Source: a virus. Taken from it: a DNA stretch of 45,636 nt. The stretch's first letter is position 1, and each line of letters starts with the position of its first letter. Positions 8,927 through 15,912 of the stretch are shown in pieces. The position numbers were made by a program, and so were the translations under genes. Location: positions 1-45,636 of the IMG/VR virus record IMGVR_UViG_3300022745_000053, one strand, 5' to 3'. The notes beneath the pieces are model-generated. The model saw only the letters and a program-made list of their open reading frames with translations, searched no databases and had not been told where the DNA came from.

Positions 8927-9237
8927 GGGAAGGTCCGTATACCCCCGGTGACTGGAATGCGGTGTGCTTCCGGTGTGGGAGAAAACGGAAAGCTTCAGAA
9001 CTGAAAAAACACTGGCAGGGCTACTATGTTTGCCCAATGCACTGGGAACCTCGGGAAGCCCAGGATTTTGTAAAAGCCGTTCCCGATAACCAGACACCCC
9101 CGTTTGCCCAGCCCAAACCTGTGGATTTGTTCATCGGGATCACAAATCCTCTCGAGACTGAAACAAGCGATTCGTTTTACGGCAACTTCGACTACATTTT
9201 GACTGAAGGTGGGGAAACCATCTTCACGGAGAACTGA
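8923..9237 (+). CDS. zinc-motif protein, paralogue 2
   Basis: A 104-residue paralogue of the protein at 7573-7896, starting at a GTG that overlaps the fibre stop. It keeps GDWNAVCFRCGRKRKAS, KKHWQGYYVCPMHW and QDFVKAVPDNQTPPF, so the CxxC-X18-CxxH zinc site is intact. The C-termini of the two copies differ (acidic and aromatic here). The arrangement zinc protein, fibre, zinc protein, spike suggests a zinc protein/fibre module was duplicated. Function unknown. Confidence 0.7.
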   Translation: MREGPYTPGDWNAVCFRCGRKRKASELKKHWQGYYVCPMHWEPREAQDFVKAVPDNQTPPFAQPKPVDLFIGITNPLETETSDSFYGNFDYILTEGGETIFTEN

Positions 9238-11832
9238 ATGAAGATTTCCCAGCTTCCTGTCGCAGGCACCCTGACCGGTACGGAGCTTGTTCCTGTCGTA
9301 CAAGGTAGCAATACGGTTCAGACCACAGCGAGTCAGGTGGGGGCTTTATCGCCTTACGGGAATGACAAGATTCTGAATCTTCCCACAGGCACCCAGCCGA
9401 CCGGAGCGGAGTACCTTCCGGCCAGCCAAAGCGGCAACCCGGTGCGCCTGAGCATCAACCAGATGCTCTCCGGGGTCGCGACGTTCAACACCAAGATCAA
9501 CGTCTCCAAGGCGTTCGGTCTGAACCCCAACCCGACGACGGACCAGACCGCAGCGATTGTTGCGGCGATTGCGGCTGTCACGGCTCTTGGCACGGGCTAT
9601 GAGGCATTCTTCCCCGGCGGGGTCTACTGCTACACGGGACCCCTCCTTTTTACCTGTGGCATCTCGGGCGAGGGGGTTGCGTCGGAGCTTCGTTGCATCT
9701 CTGCGGACGGGTCGAATTCGCTGATCCACTTTGCGTCGGTGAGCAACTTCCGTATTGCGGATTTGAAGTTCAACGCGATCAACTGCACCGGGTTCCTGCC
9801 GACGGAAGATGACGGACTGGTCAAGCTGACCTCCTGCGACAACTACGAAGTGACGCGGTGCTACTTCACGAACGCAGGCTCGGGGGCGCTCCTCCAACGC
9901 TCCTGCACGAACGGGCGGGTAACGTGGAACACTCTGGTGAACATCTACCACGACGGGATTCACCACACCAAAGCCTGCGCCAACATCCTCACTTCGCAAA
10001 ACCAGATCATCAACGGCGGCGACGATGCTATTGCAATCGTCGGCTACAAAGGCGACCGGGCTTATCCCCAGCAGATCATCGTCACGCAGAACCGTATCTA
10101 CGGAACGAAATACGCGAGGGGAATTGCCGTTGTTGGTGCTTCTTCCATCATCATTTCGGACAACTACATCCAGAAAACGTATGGTGCGGGGGTCATCGTT
10201 ACCAGCGAGCACATCACTAACCCGATTACCGGCGCGCTGATTTACGAGAACTACGGCTCAAGTAATATCGATGTGCATGACAACATCATCGACGGCTGTG
10301 GTAACACCCTCCGCCCCGGTCTGCACAATGTCGTAGGTGCCTACGGGGCTGTTCACGTTGTCGGTGCTTCGGGCGGTTTCAACAACATCAAGATTCACCA
10401 CAACACGATCCTGAACAGTGCCGCGAGCGCGTTCTATGTCGGCGGCGCGGGCTACGCGCTTATCAACTCTGAGTTCTGCGACAACACGGTCAACGACACG
10501 ACGGACCTGTATAACAAGAACGGGGTCACGCTGACGACGAGCGCCACCGCAGCTTCGGGGACTACCCTGACGTTCGCCTCGACCTATTGGATCGGGATCG
10601 GCATGACGGTGAGCGCGACGAATGTGCCCGCCGGAACTACGGTTGTTGCCGTGAACATGACGACCGTCACGCTGTCGAACGCGATCACTGGCAGCATTGC
10701 CTCGGGCAGTTCGATCATCTTCTACGACAGTGGTTGGGCACCGCAGGAGCTTTACACTTCTGCCGCCACGGCGACCGGGGCGGTGCTGACGTTCCCCAGT
10801 ACGGCGGGTCTGACGATTGGCATGGGGGCAAACGGCTCAGGTCTTCCGGCCGCATCGCTCCCTTCGACGGCGACCTGCTTTGTTGTGGGCCTGACGCTCA
10901 CCACCGTCACCCTGTCCTTCCCTGTGTCGAGCGCAGTCGCCTCGGGTACGCTGATCACATTCACCCCGCCCGGAACCCAAAGCTGGGCTATGACGATCAA
11001 CGCCCCATCTGCGCTGGGGACCAACGTCCTGTACGTTGCGGACACGACGAACGTCTTCATTGGAATGCGGATGTTCCACGGCTTCCTGTTTGAAGGCGCG
11101 ACGGTAACGGCTACGACTCCCACCTCGATCACGGTAGCGGGTTCTCTGGCGAATAACCTGACGGCAGGCGCGGCGGTGTACGCCAACGGAGTGCCTTACG
11201 CTTACTACCCCGGCATTCAGGTCTATCAGGCGAACACGCTCAGGGTGAGTCGGAACACCGTGATCAATGCTGGTGACGACGGCATCTACATCACAAACTC
11301 TGTTTCTGGCAACGTCGAATGCTGCGACAATATCGGAGTGAACATCAATCAGGCGTGCCGCCCTGCGCGTTCGTTCATCGAGGTGCAGTCAGGCCTTGCG
11401 ACGGGTGTGCGCCTTGTGCTGGACAACAACTACATGCGGCTTCCCGACAAATACCCACAGCCGATTGGTAATCTGATTCTCAATCCGAATTGGGGTTCTA
11501 CGTCTTGGGGTACGCGCAATCGCTGTCAGAACGATGTGGTGGGTATCTCTGGTGGGATTGTCTCAGCCACGATCACCCCGACAGGTTCTCCGTTCATCAT
11601 CGCGCACACGGGGCCGACCTTCACCCCTTCCGTGCTCGCTTCTGCGTTCAGCGGGGCAGACTACAGCATCACGGGCGGAACGGTGTCGGATATCAGTATC
11701 AGCCACGACGGCGTGAATTACTATTCCACAAGGGTTACTTCTGGACTGTTCCACCTGTCCTTCCCTGATTTCATGCGAATCACCTACACGGTCGCACCGA
11801 CCATCGTCAAAGTCCCGCGACTTTCCCAATAA
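9238..11832 (+). CDS. beta-helix tailspike, depolymerase candidate
   Basis: An 864-residue receptor-binding protein. Residues 1-60 (ISQLPVAGTLTGTELVPV) are a typical attachment domain. From about residue 95 there is a pectate-lyase-like right-handed beta-helix, with repeated Asn/Ile/Gly rungs such as NQIINGGDDAIAIVG and NRIYGTKYARGIAVVGASS. It is interrupted at about residues 429-650 by three beta-rich repeats of about 65-70 residues (shared pattern IGM...TVTLS...ASG..I.F), then resumes (NTVINAGDDGIYITN). The C-terminal ~140 residues look like a separate beta domain. Such spikes often degrade capsule or LPS, but catalytic residues cannot be fixed by eye. Confidence 0.85.
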   Translation: MKISQLPVAGTLTGTELVPVVQGSNTVQTTASQVGALSPYGNDKILNLPTGTQPTGAEYLPASQSGNPVRLSINQMLSGVATFNTKINVSKAFGLNPNPTTDQTAAIVAAIAAVTALGTGYEAFFPGGVYCYTGPLLFTCGISGEGVASELRCISADGSNSLIHFASVSNFRIADLKFNAINCTGFLPTEDDGLVKLTSCDNYEVTRCYFTNAGSGALLQRSCTNGRVTWNTLVNIYHDGIHHTKACANILTSQNQIINGGDDAIAIVGYKGDRAYPQQIIVTQNRIYGTKYARGIAVVGASSIIISDNYIQKTYGAGVIVTSEHITNPITGALIYENYGSSNIDVHDNIIDGCGNTLRPGLHNVVGAYGAVHVVGASGGFNNIKIHHNTILNSAASAFYVGGAGYALINSEFCDNTVNDTTDLYNKNGVTLTTSATAASGTTLTFASTYWIGIGMTVSATNVPAGTTVVAVNMTTVTLSNAITGSIASGSSIIFYDSGWAPQELYTSAATATGAVLTFPSTAGLTIGMGANGSGLPAASLPSTATCFVVGLTLTTVTLSFPVSSAVASGTLITFTPPGTQSWAMTINAPSALGTNVLYVADTTNVFIGMRMFHGFLFEGATVTATTPTSITVAGSLANNLTAGAAVYANGVPYAYYPGIQVYQANTLRVSRNTVINAGDDGIYITNSVSGNVECCDNIGVNINQACRPARSFIEVQSGLATGVRLVLDNNYMRLPDKYPQPIGNLILNPNWGSTSWGTRNRCQNDVVGISGGIVSATITPTGSPFIIAHTGPTFTPSVLASAFSGADYSITGGTVSDISISHDGVNYYSTRVTSGLFHLSFPDFMRITYTVAPTIVKVPRLSQ

Positions 11833-11848
11833 CCAGGTCTTGAGTTTT

Positions 11849-11867
11849 AGGGATACTCTAAATCCCT
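11849..11867 (+). other. small hairpin between tailspike and lysis genes
   Basis: AGGGAT, a seven-base loop, then ATCCCT, followed by TTTCAT, lies 16 bases after the spike stop. The six-base stem and poor U-tract make it at most a weak terminator or an RNA-processing site. Confidence 0.3.
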
Positions 11868-11883
11868 TTCATAGGAGAACATC

Positions 11884-12198
11884 ATGTCTATCTGGTGGAT
11901 CGAGTTCTTTGCTGGGATTTGTGCGGTAGTGGTCATGGGGTTGCTTTCAAGCCCTAAGACCTGGATGAGGAAAGTAGTGATCGCACTGGATGTGTTCTTT
12001 GCAGCGATTTTGCTGAACAAAGAAAAGATCACTATCTCCAGTTGGGCAGGGATTGAAGCCCCCAAAGGAAACCGGGTTGCGCGGGTATTGGTAAAGTTCT
12101 TGGAATGGGTCGATCCGGGGCACTGTCAGCGCGCCGTCGCCTTCGACATTCAGAGGGCGCAACTGGTCATCCTGTATCTTTCGGAAGGTGTGAAGTAA
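11884..12198 (+). CDS. small membrane protein at the head of the lysis region
   Basis: A 104-residue protein behind a strong Shine-Dalgarno (TAGGAGAACATC-ATG), nearly the same leader as the capsid gene. One clear membrane segment (about residues 6-23, EFFAGICAVVVMGLLSS) and a second hydrophobic stretch (VVIALDVFFAAILL, about 31-45) are followed by a basic cytoplasmic-type tail. Its position before the lysis genes would fit a holin or antiholin, but the long C-terminal domain is atypical. Family not recognised. Confidence 0.6.
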   Translation: MSIWWIEFFAGICAVVVMGLLSSPKTWMRKVVIALDVFFAAILLNKEKITISSWAGIEAPKGNRVARVLVKFLEWVDPGHCQRAVAFDIQRAQLVILYLSEGVK

Positions 12199-12234
12199 CT
12201 TCCGCCTTCAAACAACTAACTTGGTCCACCTGAT

Positions 12235-12654
12235 ATGTACACACTCACGCGAAACAAGTTCACAGCGGATGGCATCTTTGGGGAGCTCGAAGAGGATGGG
12301 GAACTTGTGGCCTACACCCTCGAGCACGCCTTCGAAGACGGCACCACCTGGAACCCGATCCTGCCGGCGGGCAAGTACACGCTTCAGTACGGTCCCCACC
12401 AACTCGAGCACGGTCCCCCGTTTATGACCTACGAGTTCCCGAAAGTGACCTCCTGGGACGGCAACAAGCACACCCAGATCCTGTTCCACGCCGGCAACTT
12501 CAACTCTGACTCCAAGGGGTGTGTACTTCTTGGCACCCAAATCGGTACACTTTACGGGCGTCCCGCACTCATCAGCAGCACCGTAGCGTTTGAGAAGTTC
12601 ATCACCCGCTGCGCCCACGCAACGACCATTGAAGTGGAAGTGGTGAACCCATGA
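12235..12654 (+). CDS. DUF5675-like protein, endolysin candidate
   Basis: A 139-residue protein of the DUF5675 type: N-terminal strands (MYTLTRNKFTADGIFGEL), PAGKYTL, then ILFHAGNFNSDSKGCVLLG with His85 and Cys96. That H-x(n)-S-x-G-C layout resembles the active site of L,D-transpeptidase (YkuD-like) folds, which act on peptidoglycan peptides. No lysozyme, amidase or peptidase endolysin is seen elsewhere, and this gene lies directly before a holin-like gene and the spanins. I therefore infer a cell-wall role, though catalysis is unproven. No clear Shine-Dalgarno precedes the ATG. The stop overlaps the next start (ATGA). Confidence 0.7.
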   Translation: MYTLTRNKFTADGIFGELEEDGELVAYTLEHAFEDGTTWNPILPAGKYTLQYGPHQLEHGPPFMTYEFPKVTSWDGNKHTQILFHAGNFNSDSKGCVLLGTQIGTLYGRPALISSTVAFEKFITRCAHATTIEVEVVNP

Positions 12655-12845
12655 ACCAGCAAGCCCGCAACGCACTCAAGTACCTGCGCGAACGCGCCAA
12701 GGAAGTGTCGACCTGGCAGGGGATCGTGATGATCGTGTCTGCTGCCGGCTGGCACCTCGCCCCGGACTATCGCGAACTGGTGCTCATGATTGGCCCAGGG
12801 GTCGCCGGGTTCCTGTCCGTCATCATGCCGGAAGGTGACAAGTGA
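12651..12845 (+). CDS. holin candidate
   Basis: A 64-residue protein with a basic N-terminus (NALKYLRERAKEVSTW), a hydrophobic segment (GIVMIVSAAGWHLA, about 24-37) and a second one (LVLMIGPGVAGFLSVIM, about 43-60). Size, two membrane segments and position between the cell-wall enzyme candidate and the spanins fit a class II holin. The 104-residue protein at 11884 is the alternative. Overlaps both neighbours (ATGA, GTGA). Confidence 0.65.
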   Translation: MNQQARNALKYLRERAKEVSTWQGIVMIVSAAGWHLAPDYRELVLMIGPGVAGFLSVIMPEGDK

Positions 12846-13339
12846 TCACTCCGTACCTTTACGCAGGGCTTGCAGCTCTGTGGATCGCCAGTATCGTTGC
12901 CACCGGGTTCTGGCAGCGTCACGATGGCGCGGCGTCGTGTGAATCCAAGTGGCAGGAAGTCCAAGCCAAAGAAGCAACTGAAGCCGCTACCAGGATCCAG
13001 CAACTTGAAGAAGCCAACAGGACGAAAGAAAATGATCATCGAACCGAACTCAGCCGAATCGTGGAAGATTATGAAAAGCGACTTGGTCGTGCTCATCGTG
13101 CTCCCGTTCCTGACATTCGCAGCGGGATTGAGCGGGTGTGCGACCAATCCAGTGCCGTGTCGACCGGTAGTGGTGGAACCGGTCAAACTTCCACCCCCGC
13201 CCCAGGAAGTGATGCAACCCCGCAGTCCGACGTTCTCGGAAAGGTTGCTGAAGATCTTTCCGCCCTCGCACTAGAAGCGGACCAGGTTGTGCTTCAGTTG
13301 CAAGCGTGCCAGGCCATCGTGCTTCAGGATCGCAAGTGA
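12842..13339 (+). CDS. Rz: i-spanin (Rz-like inner-membrane subunit)
   Basis: A 165-residue protein starting at a GTG that overlaps the previous stop. An N-terminal membrane segment (YLYAGLAALWIASIVATGFW) is followed by a periplasmic coiled coil rich in Glu/Gln/Lys (residues about 35-85) and a low-complexity C-terminus. This is the standard i-spanin plan. With the o-spanin nested inside it, it would fuse the inner and outer membranes in the last step of lysis. The nested gene makes the assignment firm. Confidence 0.85.
   Translation: MITPYLYAGLAALWIASIVATGFWQRHDGAASCESKWQEVQAKEATEAATRIQQLEEANRTKENDHRTELSRIVEDYEKRLGRAHRAPVPDIRSGIERVCDQSSAVSTGSGGTGQTSTPAPGSDATPQSDVLGKVAEDLSALALEADQVVLQLQACQAIVLQDRK
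13071..13274 (+). CDS. Rz1: o-spanin (Rz1-like lipoprotein), nested out of frame in Rz
   Basis: A 67-residue lipoprotein read in another frame entirely inside the i-spanin gene. The ATG at 13071 has a Shine-Dalgarno (GGAAG) a few bases upstream. The signal peptide is MKSDLVVLIVLPFLTFAAG with lipobox LSGC (lipidated Cys23), followed by a Pro-rich mature part (VEPVKLPPPPQ). Position 2 of the mature protein is Ala, fitting outer-membrane sorting. Fully nested Rz1 genes are known, as in lambda. Confidence 0.9.
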   Translation: MKSDLVVLIVLPFLTFAAGLSGCATNPVPCRPVVVEPVKLPPPPQEVMQPRSPTFSERLLKIFPPSH

Positions 13340-13656
13340 CCCAGGATCACACTGAACTCGGCAAAGTCTTGTGGAACCTGATCATGCACACGGTCTTGCA
13401 GGCCGAAAAGCATGGGGTCAAGGCACTTGTGAACGACATGAGTGCCATCCGCCAGATCATTGCCGAGATCTGCGAACCCCCTGACAGTTGGGTGCTGGCC
13501 CCGGCTGAACCCTCGGCATCGATGATCCTCGAGTTCAACCGTATCGTGGGACCAAGTGAGTGGCTTGCCGAGAAGGTGTGGATCGGGATGGTCAACAAGC
13601 GTCCTGAGTACGTGCCGGTGGGGTTGTATTCTGGACGCGAACGTCGTCGTATTTGA
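13336..13656 (+). CDS. hypothetical protein, last late gene
   Basis: A 106-residue protein from a GTG that overlaps the i-spanin stop (GTGA). It is mostly helical (TELGKVLWNLIMHTVLQAEK and DMSAIRQIIAEI) with no signal or membrane segment. It is the last gene of the late transcript, and its final 65 bases overlap the convergent minus-strand gene at 13592-13774. Function unknown. Confidence 0.6.
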   Translation: MTQDHTELGKVLWNLIMHTVLQAEKHGVKALVNDMSAIRQIIAEICEPPDSWVLAPAEPSASMILEFNRIVGPSEWLAEKVWIGMVNKRPEYVPVGLYSGRERRRI

Positions 13657-13774
13657 ACCCGTTGGCGATGCAGTAACACTCGATGTAGGACTGGGTGACG
13701 CTGATGCCCAGCTCCTGCGCACGCTTGGTGACGATCTCCAGGTTGGGGAAGACCCGCTTGTTCTTTCGGTACAT
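13592..13774 (-). CDS. small basic hypothetical protein, end of the early operon
   Basis: A 60-residue protein with a GAGG Shine-Dalgarno before the ATG. It starts MYRKNKRVFPNLEIVTKRAQ and continues with a helical segment (ELGISVTQSYIECYCIANGF) that could be a small helix-turn-helix. It closes the replication operon. The coding sense of its last 65 bases is uncertain because they are also the end of the plus-strand late gene. Confidence 0.55.
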   Translation of the reverse strand: MYRKNKRVFPNLEIVTKRAQELGISVTQSYIECYCIANGFKYDDVRVQNTTPPARTQDAC

Positions 13775-13782
13775 GATGATCC

Positions 13783-14139
13783 TCAGGTAAGTATGTCCCA
13801 GGGTGAGCTCTCCTTGCCGCGTCGATTCCTGGATCGACGCTTGGCAAGTGCCTGAATCTTGACGTAGTAGTTCCTGCTGCGCTGCTTCATCGTCAAAGGT
13901 CTGGGTCGAATTGCATTGATGCCAGGTGTTGCAGTGTAGAGTGGCGTGAGATCCCCAGAGTCGTACAGGTTCCTCTTCCAGGCACCAATCCTCACGTACT
14001 TAGTGTCCCGTAGACGCCGCAGCGCCGTGTGGACCGCAGCGCGACCGTAGCCGGTGATCTCGCGCAACTCCAAGGCACCTAAAGGCACCTCGGAGTCATT
14101 GAGGGCTTGCAATACTGCTTTCTGACTCGGACTCATCAT
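13783..14139 (-). CDS. winged-helix DNA-binding protein
   Basis: A 118-residue protein whose first ~65 residues look like a winged helix: SPSQKAVLQALNDSEV, LGALELREITGYGRAAVHTA as the HTH, then a wing (TKYVRIGAWKRNLYDSG). The C-terminus is strongly basic (KQRSRNYYVKIQALAKRRSR). A transcription regulator of phage or host genes is the likely role. The start may be 14139 or the adjacent ATG at 14136; both overlap the upstream stop. Confidence 0.7.
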   Translation of the reverse strand: MMSPSQKAVLQALNDSEVPLGALELREITGYGRAAVHTALRRLRDTKYVRIGAWKRNLYDSGDLTPLYTATPGINAIRPRPLTMKQRSRNYYVKIQALAKRRSRNRRGKESSPWDILT

Positions 14140-14285
14140 TCCTCTTGGATATCGTCTTGGGGAACTTCAATGGTGAACCAGCGGAAGAGGCAAGACAGGC
14201 ACTCACGCCGCCTGCGGATCCACCCATTCTTGACCGTTCGCGTCTCGATGGTTTTGGACCCGAACCCACAACTCAGGCATTTCAT
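14136..14285 (-). CDS. NrdR-like mini zinc-ribbon protein
   Basis: A 49-residue protein coupled to both neighbours by overlaps. Two CxxC pairs (CLSC at residues 3-6 and CLSC at 29-32) flank ETRTVKNGWIRRRR, very like the N-terminal zinc ribbon of the ribonucleotide-reductase repressor NrdR (CxxC...ETR...IRRRR.C..C..RF.T.E). The nucleotide-sensing ATP-cone of NrdR is absent, so this is a stand-alone ribbon, probably nucleic-acid binding. Confidence 0.7.
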   Translation of the reverse strand: MKCLSCGFGSKTIETRTVKNGWIRRRRECLSCLFRWFTIEVPQDDIQEE

Positions 14286-14479
14286 TTCTCACCCCTCGCC
14301 CGGATCGCATCCGCCACCCGCGTTCCGTAGATGCGCAGGCCCGTCGGGATGTGCGTGTCGCAGATGGTTTGCTCGGCCAACTTCGCGCACGCCTCGCGCT
14401 CGCGTGCGATGTGCGCCTCGAGCTGCTCGCGGGTGAGGGTCCAGACCTGCCGCATGGTGTCCCAGGTGCCATAGGTCAT
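14282..14479 (-). CDS. small helical protein
   Basis: A 65-residue protein (TREQLEAHIAREREACAKLA, then an RGEK end) of a type common in phage early operons. The EREACAKLAE pattern recurs, degenerate, in the next gene upstream (ERERMVAEG, EEREACVNII). Start and stop overlap both neighbours by ATGA. Function unknown. Confidence 0.6.
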   Translation of the reverse strand: MTYGTWDTMRQVWTLTREQLEAHIAREREACAKLAEQTICDTHIPTGLRIYGTRVADAIRARGEK

Positions 14480-14844
14480 TCGTCACCTCGTTCCACAATG
14501 GATTTCCGAATAGCTTGCAGCGCGTCCCAGGTCATTTGAGCCGCAAGCTCCAGCTTTTTGCTGGTCGGCTTGACCGGGAAACAGTAGGCGTCGATGATGT
14601 TGACGCACGCCTCGCGCTCCTCTTTTGCGCCAAGTGAGCGACCAAAGTTGATGGTCTCCTTGTGCGCGGCAAGATGCGCACTCTGACGCCAACCCTCCGC
14701 GACCATGCGCTCGCGCTCTGCTGCTGCGACGAACTCCGCAAACCGGATCAAACCCGCAGTGTCGAAAGCAAAATGGTCTCTACCGCTACCGCGCCGATTG
14801 CACCCAGCATCCATCGCCATTGAGATGATGTCGTCGCGGGTCAT
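14476..14844 (-). CDS. hypothetical phage early protein
   Basis: A 122-residue protein starting MTRDDIISMAMDAG, a motif frequent in small phage proteins, with FAEFVAAAERERMVAEG and a second helical part (GAKEEREACVNIIDAY). Mostly helical and probably soluble. Coupled to both neighbours by ATGA overlaps. Function unknown. Confidence 0.65.
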   Translation of the reverse strand: MTRDDIISMAMDAGCNRRGSGRDHFAFDTAGLIRFAEFVAAAERERMVAEGWRQSAHLAAHKETINFGRSLGAKEEREACVNIIDAYCFPVKPTSKKLELAAQMTWDALQAIRKSIVERGDE

Positions 14845-15101
14845 TTCTCACCTCTCGGATCGATGCGCGGAACCCGCGCGCCTTCGGGCCAGTAGTCGGT
14901 CCAACGCATCCTGTGCCTATATTCGTCGGGCAGGGGCCGCAGAGCGCGCTTATTGACGGCTTCGGCTGAATTAAAGTCGCATACGCATAGCGACCAACGC
15001 TCTCCGTCCCACCAGGACCACAAAACAGGGTCCAAGACCATCGACGCATTCCACCACCCCACGTGCGGCGGAGGTCCCGAGTGCCAGATGCGATCACTCA
15101 T
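14841..15101 (-). CDS. Trp-rich hypothetical protein
   Basis: An 86-residue protein; I choose the ATG at 15101, which overlaps the upstream stop by eight bases, over an upstream extension. Trp-rich segments (GPPPHVGWWNAS, WSWWDGERW) are followed by a basic end (YRHRMRWTDYWPEGARVP). It resembles small unnamed early proteins of phages. Function unknown. Confidence 0.6.
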   Translation of the reverse strand: MSDRIWHSGPPPHVGWWNASMVLDPVLWSWWDGERWSLCVCDFNSAEAVNKRALRPLPDEYRHRMRWTDYWPEGARVPRIDPRGEK

Positions 15102-15486
15102 CGCGCACCTCCGTAAACGACAAAAGCGCCTTCCGATGAATCTCGGCGGCTTCGTGTGTCGCGTGGACAAGCCCGGAACTCAGCCTTCGTTGATCGTGGT
15201 GGCAACCGTTCCATACCGACCAAAAGCTACCCTCGGTGCTGGTCACATAATAGGCATCCCCAACCGGCGGCGCGACCCGCAGCGGCTCGGGCACCTCGTG
15301 CCCGTTGATGTTGATGGTCTTGGCCTTGCGGCGATATCGCGTTTCAGGCATCCACAACAACGGGCCTATGCAGGCAGTCCACACAAGGCAACCTCCGTCG
15401 CACTCCCACCGTTCCCAAGGTTTGTCCGTCTCAGCAGCATCCTGCGCGTACTGCGCCATCAGCGCGGCATGTTCGTGTCCGGTCAT
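15094..15486 (-). CDS. hypothetical early protein with PLLWMPETRYRRK motif
   Basis: A 130-residue protein; the ATG at 15486 overlaps the upstream stop. Residues include KPWERWE, PLLWMPETRYRRKAK and ININGHEVPEPLR, a combination I recognise from a widespread family of small phage proteins without assigned function. Probably a small soluble beta-rich protein. Confidence 0.65.
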   Translation of the reverse strand: MTGHEHAALMAQYAQDAAETDKPWERWECDGGCLVWTACIGPLLWMPETRYRRKAKTININGHEVPEPLRVAPPVGDAYYVTSTEGSFWSVWNGCHHDQRRLSSGLVHATHEAAEIHRKALLSFTEVRDE

Positions 15487-15650
15487 TTCTCTCCCCTTCC
15501 GCAAGAACAATTGCGACCTTCGTTGCAGTTGTGGTCGCAGTCCCCGCGCATCCCGAACTCGATGCAGCGACCGATCATCAAAGCCAGTGCCACGCAGGCA
15601 AACAGAAGCAGCAGTCCCAGGATGCCGCCAGTCATTGCATCACTCATCAT
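15483..15650 (-). CDS. small Cys-rich membrane protein
   Basis: A 55-residue protein from the ATG at 15650 (15647 also possible). A single membrane helix (GGILGLLLLFACVALALMIG, about residues 8-27) is followed by a tail with four Cys and two His (CDHNC, CSC), able to bind metal or form disulfides. Coupled to both neighbours by overlaps. Function unknown. Confidence 0.6.
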   Translation of the reverse strand: MMSDAMTGGILGLLLLFACVALALMIGRCIEFGMRGDCDHNCNEGRNCSCGRGEK

Positions 15651-15912
15651 CGTCTCCCAGAATCTCATCGGTGAGCTCTTGGATCACCTCGTCCTTGAGC
15701 AGGTCGATGATGTCCATGCCGTCCAGCAGCACATGGTGGATCGTCACCTGGGCCGGGATGCCGGGTTCGTCCCAGGTTTGCGCAACCTCGGGGTCGTACT
15801 CGAACAGCACATCCAACCCCTTGTTCAACCAGCCGTTTGGAAACACCAGCAGCTCGATGCTGCTGAAGTGCCGGCGCAAATTGTGATGGATGCAGTACTC
15901 ACTGATGCTCAC
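15640..15912 (-). CDS. acidic hypothetical protein
   Basis: A 90-residue protein with a strongly acidic end (DEVIQELTDEILGDDDE). The central region (QVTIHHVLLDGMDIIDLLKD) is predicted alpha/beta. The acidity would fit a DNA-mimic or protein inhibitor, but nothing specific supports that. Overlaps both neighbours. Confidence 0.6.
   Translation of the reverse strand: MSISEYCIHHNLRRHFSSIELLVFPNGWLNKGLDVLFEYDPEVAQTWDEPGIPAQVTIHHVLLDGMDIIDLLKDEVIQELTDEILGDDDE

Noticed and set aside
7573-11832. A diversity-generating retroelement acting on the tail genes
   Set aside because: No reverse transcriptase, template repeat or accessory gene is found anywhere in the window.
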